Translations under genes and position numbers: made by a program
Part shown: piece by piece, positions 60,557-64,000 of the stretch
How the letters are laid out: every line of letters starts with the position of its first letter
Position numbering within the stretch: the stretch's first letter is position 1
Assembly: GCF_008831285.2 (NCBI RefSeq)
Contig: NC_045150.1
Location: forward strand, 6,088,001 to 6,152,000
Direction: 5' to 3'
From: Nymphaea colorata
Taxonomy: Eukaryota; Streptophyta; Magnoliopsida; Nymphaeales; Nymphaeaceae
DNA length: 64,000 nt
The notes under the pieces: model-generated
The model's input: only the letters and a program-made list of their open reading frames with translations
Told to the model about the DNA's origin: nothing
Databases searched by the model: none

Positions 60557-62742
60557 GATTTAAGGAGAAAAATGAAAGAAAATTTTCACGGAAAAAATGA
60601 CTTCAAAATGGTGATATCTCTACCTTGTGTCTTTTGGTGTTCGCCAGGGAGATACTGGAAAAGGTGATTAACATGCAAGATGAGGGCCCTTCTTAGTTTC
60701 TAAAACTGAAAACAGTAACCCCTCTCAAGTTAACCACCTCAACTGAGATCTTAATTTGGTACCTCAACTGTGATCTTAATTTGGTACCTGAGAGGTTGGT
60801 TGTAGTCATCATTTCAAATCCTCATGACATCAACTCTTTGTGCTGCAAAAAGAGGCAACCAACGTACAAGTTAAAACACAGTGGAAGTGGCTTATGTGTT
60901 CTGGAAAGCAAGCCATGTACCCTAAGAGAATGAAGGGTTAGAGTGAGAACTTTGGCCTTTAGCTGGCAGTAAATCTCCCAGCTCACCTGGAATTGTGATC
61001 TTAATTAGGATGAGCTTCGTTGCAAGGAGCAACCTTGTCTAGAAGCCTCTTTATCGGAGTTTTGAGGGTGGTTCATTATTTCTGATGCAACTCTGCTCGG
61101 GGGATCAGACTCAGACCACCCACTTTTAGTTCAATAAACAAACCGAAAACTGTACATGATCCCTAAGGACAAGACATGGTAGCAAAACAAAATCCCCTTA
61201 CAGAAGACTCAGGAGATAGATGTTCCATAGAAAAACATCATCAAATCAATAGCGTTTGCATAGGGATTTCACAGTAGAGTAATCGGGGTTGCAATTCAGA
61301 ATAACAATACGGTCCCTCCAATGGCTGATTTCCGTATAACATCCAATGAAGCAAGCACGCTGTTGGAGGGCAGCTCTATAAAAATGTCTCCATTTGTTAA
61401 TAGTGGTTGGCTTGTGCGGCACAAAATGTTGTAATCAGTTTAGGAGAAAGACGTCATCCCACATATATGCAGTCTTGATGACGATGCCCGCAGCAGAACT
61501 GGGCGGCAGGAACAAAGTCAAAAGAATTTTTAGTTGGAGAGGTCGAACTAAAAGTTTTAAAATTTAAAATTTTAACGAAGACTGAAACATAATTTTTTTA
61601 ATATTTTATATAAACTAAACTAAAAACGCCTCTCCATTTCTGCCGAGCAGCAAGGCAGCTCCTACTCAAAGGATCGGATATTTAAATCTCATTGTTGTTG
61701 TCACGTTTTGGTGTATTATTTTTATCGACTGCAAACAGTGGTAAGCGCATCACTCAAATTGAATGATACACGCCAAAGGCCGTTTCTTCTAACTAAACAT
61801 TAACAAAGAAAAATAAAGATGTTGAGTAAAGAGCAATATTTTCTGAGAGCTAAAGCCGTCGCCGAGTCCTCCCTTTATAGTTCGGTGACATAGAGACCGG
61901 TTTTGAAAGGATCATACCTGAGTTTTGGATATAAAACTAGCTACAACTCCAACTCGGTAAATTGCCATTACAGCAATGACCTTGAAAGCTGAACTCACAT
62001 GGCATGCCAACTCATGTACAACATATAGAGTTTGTGGTTGAGTACGTCGATGAGCAGTTTCTCGTTTTCTGCTTAATAAAATTGATGGGCTATGAGTGAA
62101 AGTTCAGCAAACCAGAAAGCCAGAGCACCAAGGTTCCCAAAAAATTGTACTATTTTTTCCCATCACCGTTTACATTACATTCTATTGGATTCATCTCCTT
62201 TTCCCCACTAATTTCTGCTGCATCCAGCAAATAATTCGCCGGAAGACCACAGAAGGCATTTCAGTTGCTACGTCTTCCCACTTTGTCACTTTGAAAATTT
62301 GTCCAAAGCAGAGGCCACACGCCATTGCTTATGTCTTCACCTTCAGTTACGAGAACAAGCACAAGCGTGGGCATTATCATCTACAGGGGTGAAATTAACA
62401 TCCGAGTGAGGTAAAACCGAGGGGCGTCAATTGTTGGTTGAAACTATTCCCGATGAGTTGTCATGCTCATTTATGGTCTAATGTATACAGATCTGTGTTT
62501 GTGTTGGTGCGGAAGACCTCATAGACGTTTAAAATGCAAGAAAAAACGCGGAGTCACGGGACATTTTATCGAAATATATATACTGGAATTAGGCCTTCCA
62601 GAACATATTTATTTAACATTGGACTAAAAAAGTATAATAAGCTGGTATAAAAGTTGGACAAGATGAAACGAAAATAAACACCTCAAACAACCAGATACTG
62701 GAAGGAAATTCAAGAGATGCACATATAATGCCAGCTTTTGCT

Positions 62743-62948
62743 TTTTCCCTCAGCAGCCAAGAACTGTCGTCATCCACTTATTGATGCAATCAACATCTTT
62801 AAATAGTCTCGCAGTACTAGTTAGCTCTCTCCTTGATCCCTGCAACATATAAAAGATAATGCAATATCAACATGATTCTTTCCTTGAACCATGAGTTGTT
62901 CGTCCACCAACTATACCTCGTACTGAACAAATTTAAGGTGCTGCACCT
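62743..62948 (-). other. Candidate terminal exons of an unknown minus-strand gene
   Basis: On the minus strand, ACTTCAG|GTGCAGCACC...CAGTACGAG|GTATAG gives a 30-base exon (VQHLKFVQYE). TATGTTGCAG|GGATCAAGGAG... continues in the same phase with GSRRELTSTARLFKDVD and a TGA after about 30 codons. The matching phase and good splice sites are the only support. No upstream exon was found and the product is not recognised. It could be an alternative 3' end of the amidase transcript or chance. Confidence 0.25.
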
Positions 62949-63781
62949 GAAGTACCAAATAAAAGAAGACTTGTTGAATTGCTGAAGCGTCAAGGACACA
63001 GGCTTGGTGAGTTATCAAACAGGTTGAACAAAAAACGTCACAAGGTCGAGAAAACAAGAAATACTTGTACAATTTGATTGGTAAAAGATTGAAATAGTAA
63101 CCGATCATGATCAATTGGACCTGCATATTGAAAAGCTTACAGTAGGGTCAACTACTAATTGCTGGTAGCATTTATGAAACAAGAGCAGAATGGGTTTTCT
63201 TTCTCCCAAGGAAAAATTCACTTGCCCACGAATATACAGCCGTGTGCATTTGCATGAAGAAACATAACAATACCTGGAATTCATACACAGAGGAAAGCTA
63301 GCAAGTAGTTTTAGTTTTAATTCCTAGAAGTGCCAATTCAAAGGCCGTACAAGTAGGGATGCATGATTCGATGGTCCATGTGCTCTATGGTTAAGCTTTA
63401 AAACACCTACATGGTCCTGCCCCACGGGTTGGGTTGCCTGCACCTCACCCACCCACCTAATTCCAAAAGGCAAGACACAGGCCAGTCCTTCCACCTTCTA
63501 GTTCATTTTGAACTGACTTCCTATAATTTGATAGGCAAAGGAGTAGACGGGGCCTATCAACAGGCACAGTTTAAACCAGATCCAGGCCAGGCTGGCCCTC
63601 AAGAAGATGGTTTAGGGTTGCTTCGATTGACTGAGACACATGGTGTCCAGTCCCACAGAAGACCGCTCAGGTCAGCATGAATGATGACTAAATATAGGCA
63701 CCCTCAGATTTTCATGCACAGCCTAGAACAAGAACCCTAGAATAAAGCATACCTGTTCACTATAAAAAGAGCTCTGGAAGC

Positions 63782-63957
63782 TTAAAGGCCTTTGTTGTGC
63801 CCATCTAATGATAGCAATACTTTGTACAAGTCTGGACGCCGATCCCTGAATATTCCCCAACCATGTCTCTGGGATTTTATCTCATCTAAGTTGAATTCAG
63901 CTACCACAACATCCTCATCTTTGTCATTAGCTGTTGCCACAAGCTGTCCAGTTGGAC
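63782..63957 (-). CDS. CPA: N-carbamoylputrescine amidase, last exon (5' part outside the window)
   Basis: The acceptor AATAG at 63958-63960 opens a 57-residue exon ending GHNKGL and TAA. It reads PTGQLVATANDKDEDVVVAE, then FNLDEIKSQRHGWGIFRDRR and PDLYKVLLSLDG. This is the C-terminal end of plant N-carbamoylputrescine amidase, a nitrilase-superfamily enzyme that hydrolyses N-carbamoylputrescine to putrescine, CO2 and ammonia in the arginine decarboxylase route to polyamines. The Glu-Lys-Cys catalytic residues lie in exons beyond the right edge. The RDRRPDLYKVL block separates it from beta-ureidopropionase and other nitrilases. The gene runs on the minus strand toward ROPGAP, about 4.8 kb away. 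Confidence 0.88.
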
Positions 63958-64000
63958 CTATTTATTGCATTAAACACGTAAAAAACGTTATCATTGTGCA

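Larger units (their letters stand above)
58995..63781. other. Intergenic region between the amidase gene and ROPGAP
   Basis: It includes the ROPGAP leader and promoter (about 59000-59500, with GA-rich tracts), a long CT microsatellite, a G22 run within a short duplication, a doubled AACTGTGATCTTAATTTGGTACCT-type block (60740-60790) and the AT-rich relic at 61525-61640. Candidate small exons on the minus strand near 62743-62948 are listed separately. I see no other gene. Confidence 0.5.

Noticed and set aside
62096-62392. 98-codon open frame on the plus strand
   Set aside because: No domain, no codon-use signal and no splice context.
1-64000. CRISPR arrays, bacterial operons, organelle DNA, tRNA or rRNA genes
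   Set aside because: No regularly spaced repeats, polycistronic genes or recognisable RNA-gene sequence were seen; the window is ordinary plant nuclear DNA. A tRNAscan or Rfam search would be the deciding test.

Overview
The window is nuclear DNA of a flowering plant. The genes have many short exons split by introns of up to 11 kb in total per gene, the background is AT-rich, and two families are plant-specific: a CRIB-RhoGAP regulator of ROP GTPases and a VAMP727-type SNARE with its acidic insert. Species cannot be told from the sequence. I rebuilt eight genes by joining exons at AG/GT borders that keep the reading frame; no gene is intact as a single open frame.

Layout, left to right. 825-7658 (+): last four exons of a SEC23-type COPII coat gene whose front lies left of the window. 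17692-11233 (-): a three-exon gene for a probable plastid protein of 196 aa; its second intron holds a 3.8-kb PIF/Harbinger-like element (13310-17151) with a Myb/SANT-like ORF1, itself broken by a 353-bp hAT-like element. 20118-31064 (+): MMTAG2 homologue, four exons, 218 aa, with introns loaded with hAT-like elements and a Copia relic. 37007-33211 (-): VAMP727, five coding exons, 238 aa. 53774-42132 (-): ABCB29-type half ABC transporter, ten coding exons, 653 aa, including one GC-AG intron. 58994-54268 (-): ROPGAP, five coding exons, 480 aa. 63957-63782 (-): last exon of N-carbamoylputrescine amidase, continuing beyond the right edge.

The genes are unrelated housekeeping or trafficking loci rather than a pathway. 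VAMP727, ABCB29, ROPGAP and the amidase run in a row on the minus strand. The rest is introns and intergenic DNA with transposon relics (Copia, Gypsy, Harbinger-like, several hAT-like non-autonomous families with 8-bp target duplications), local tandem duplications and GA/CT or AT microsatellites.

The most interesting material is the mobile DNA: a family built from CGTATCGTACGATACG palindromes with target-site duplications (one exact), a second hAT-like family with CTATGTCAC ends, and the nested insertion inside the plastid gene's intron. All calls are from reading the sequence; no alignment or search was run.
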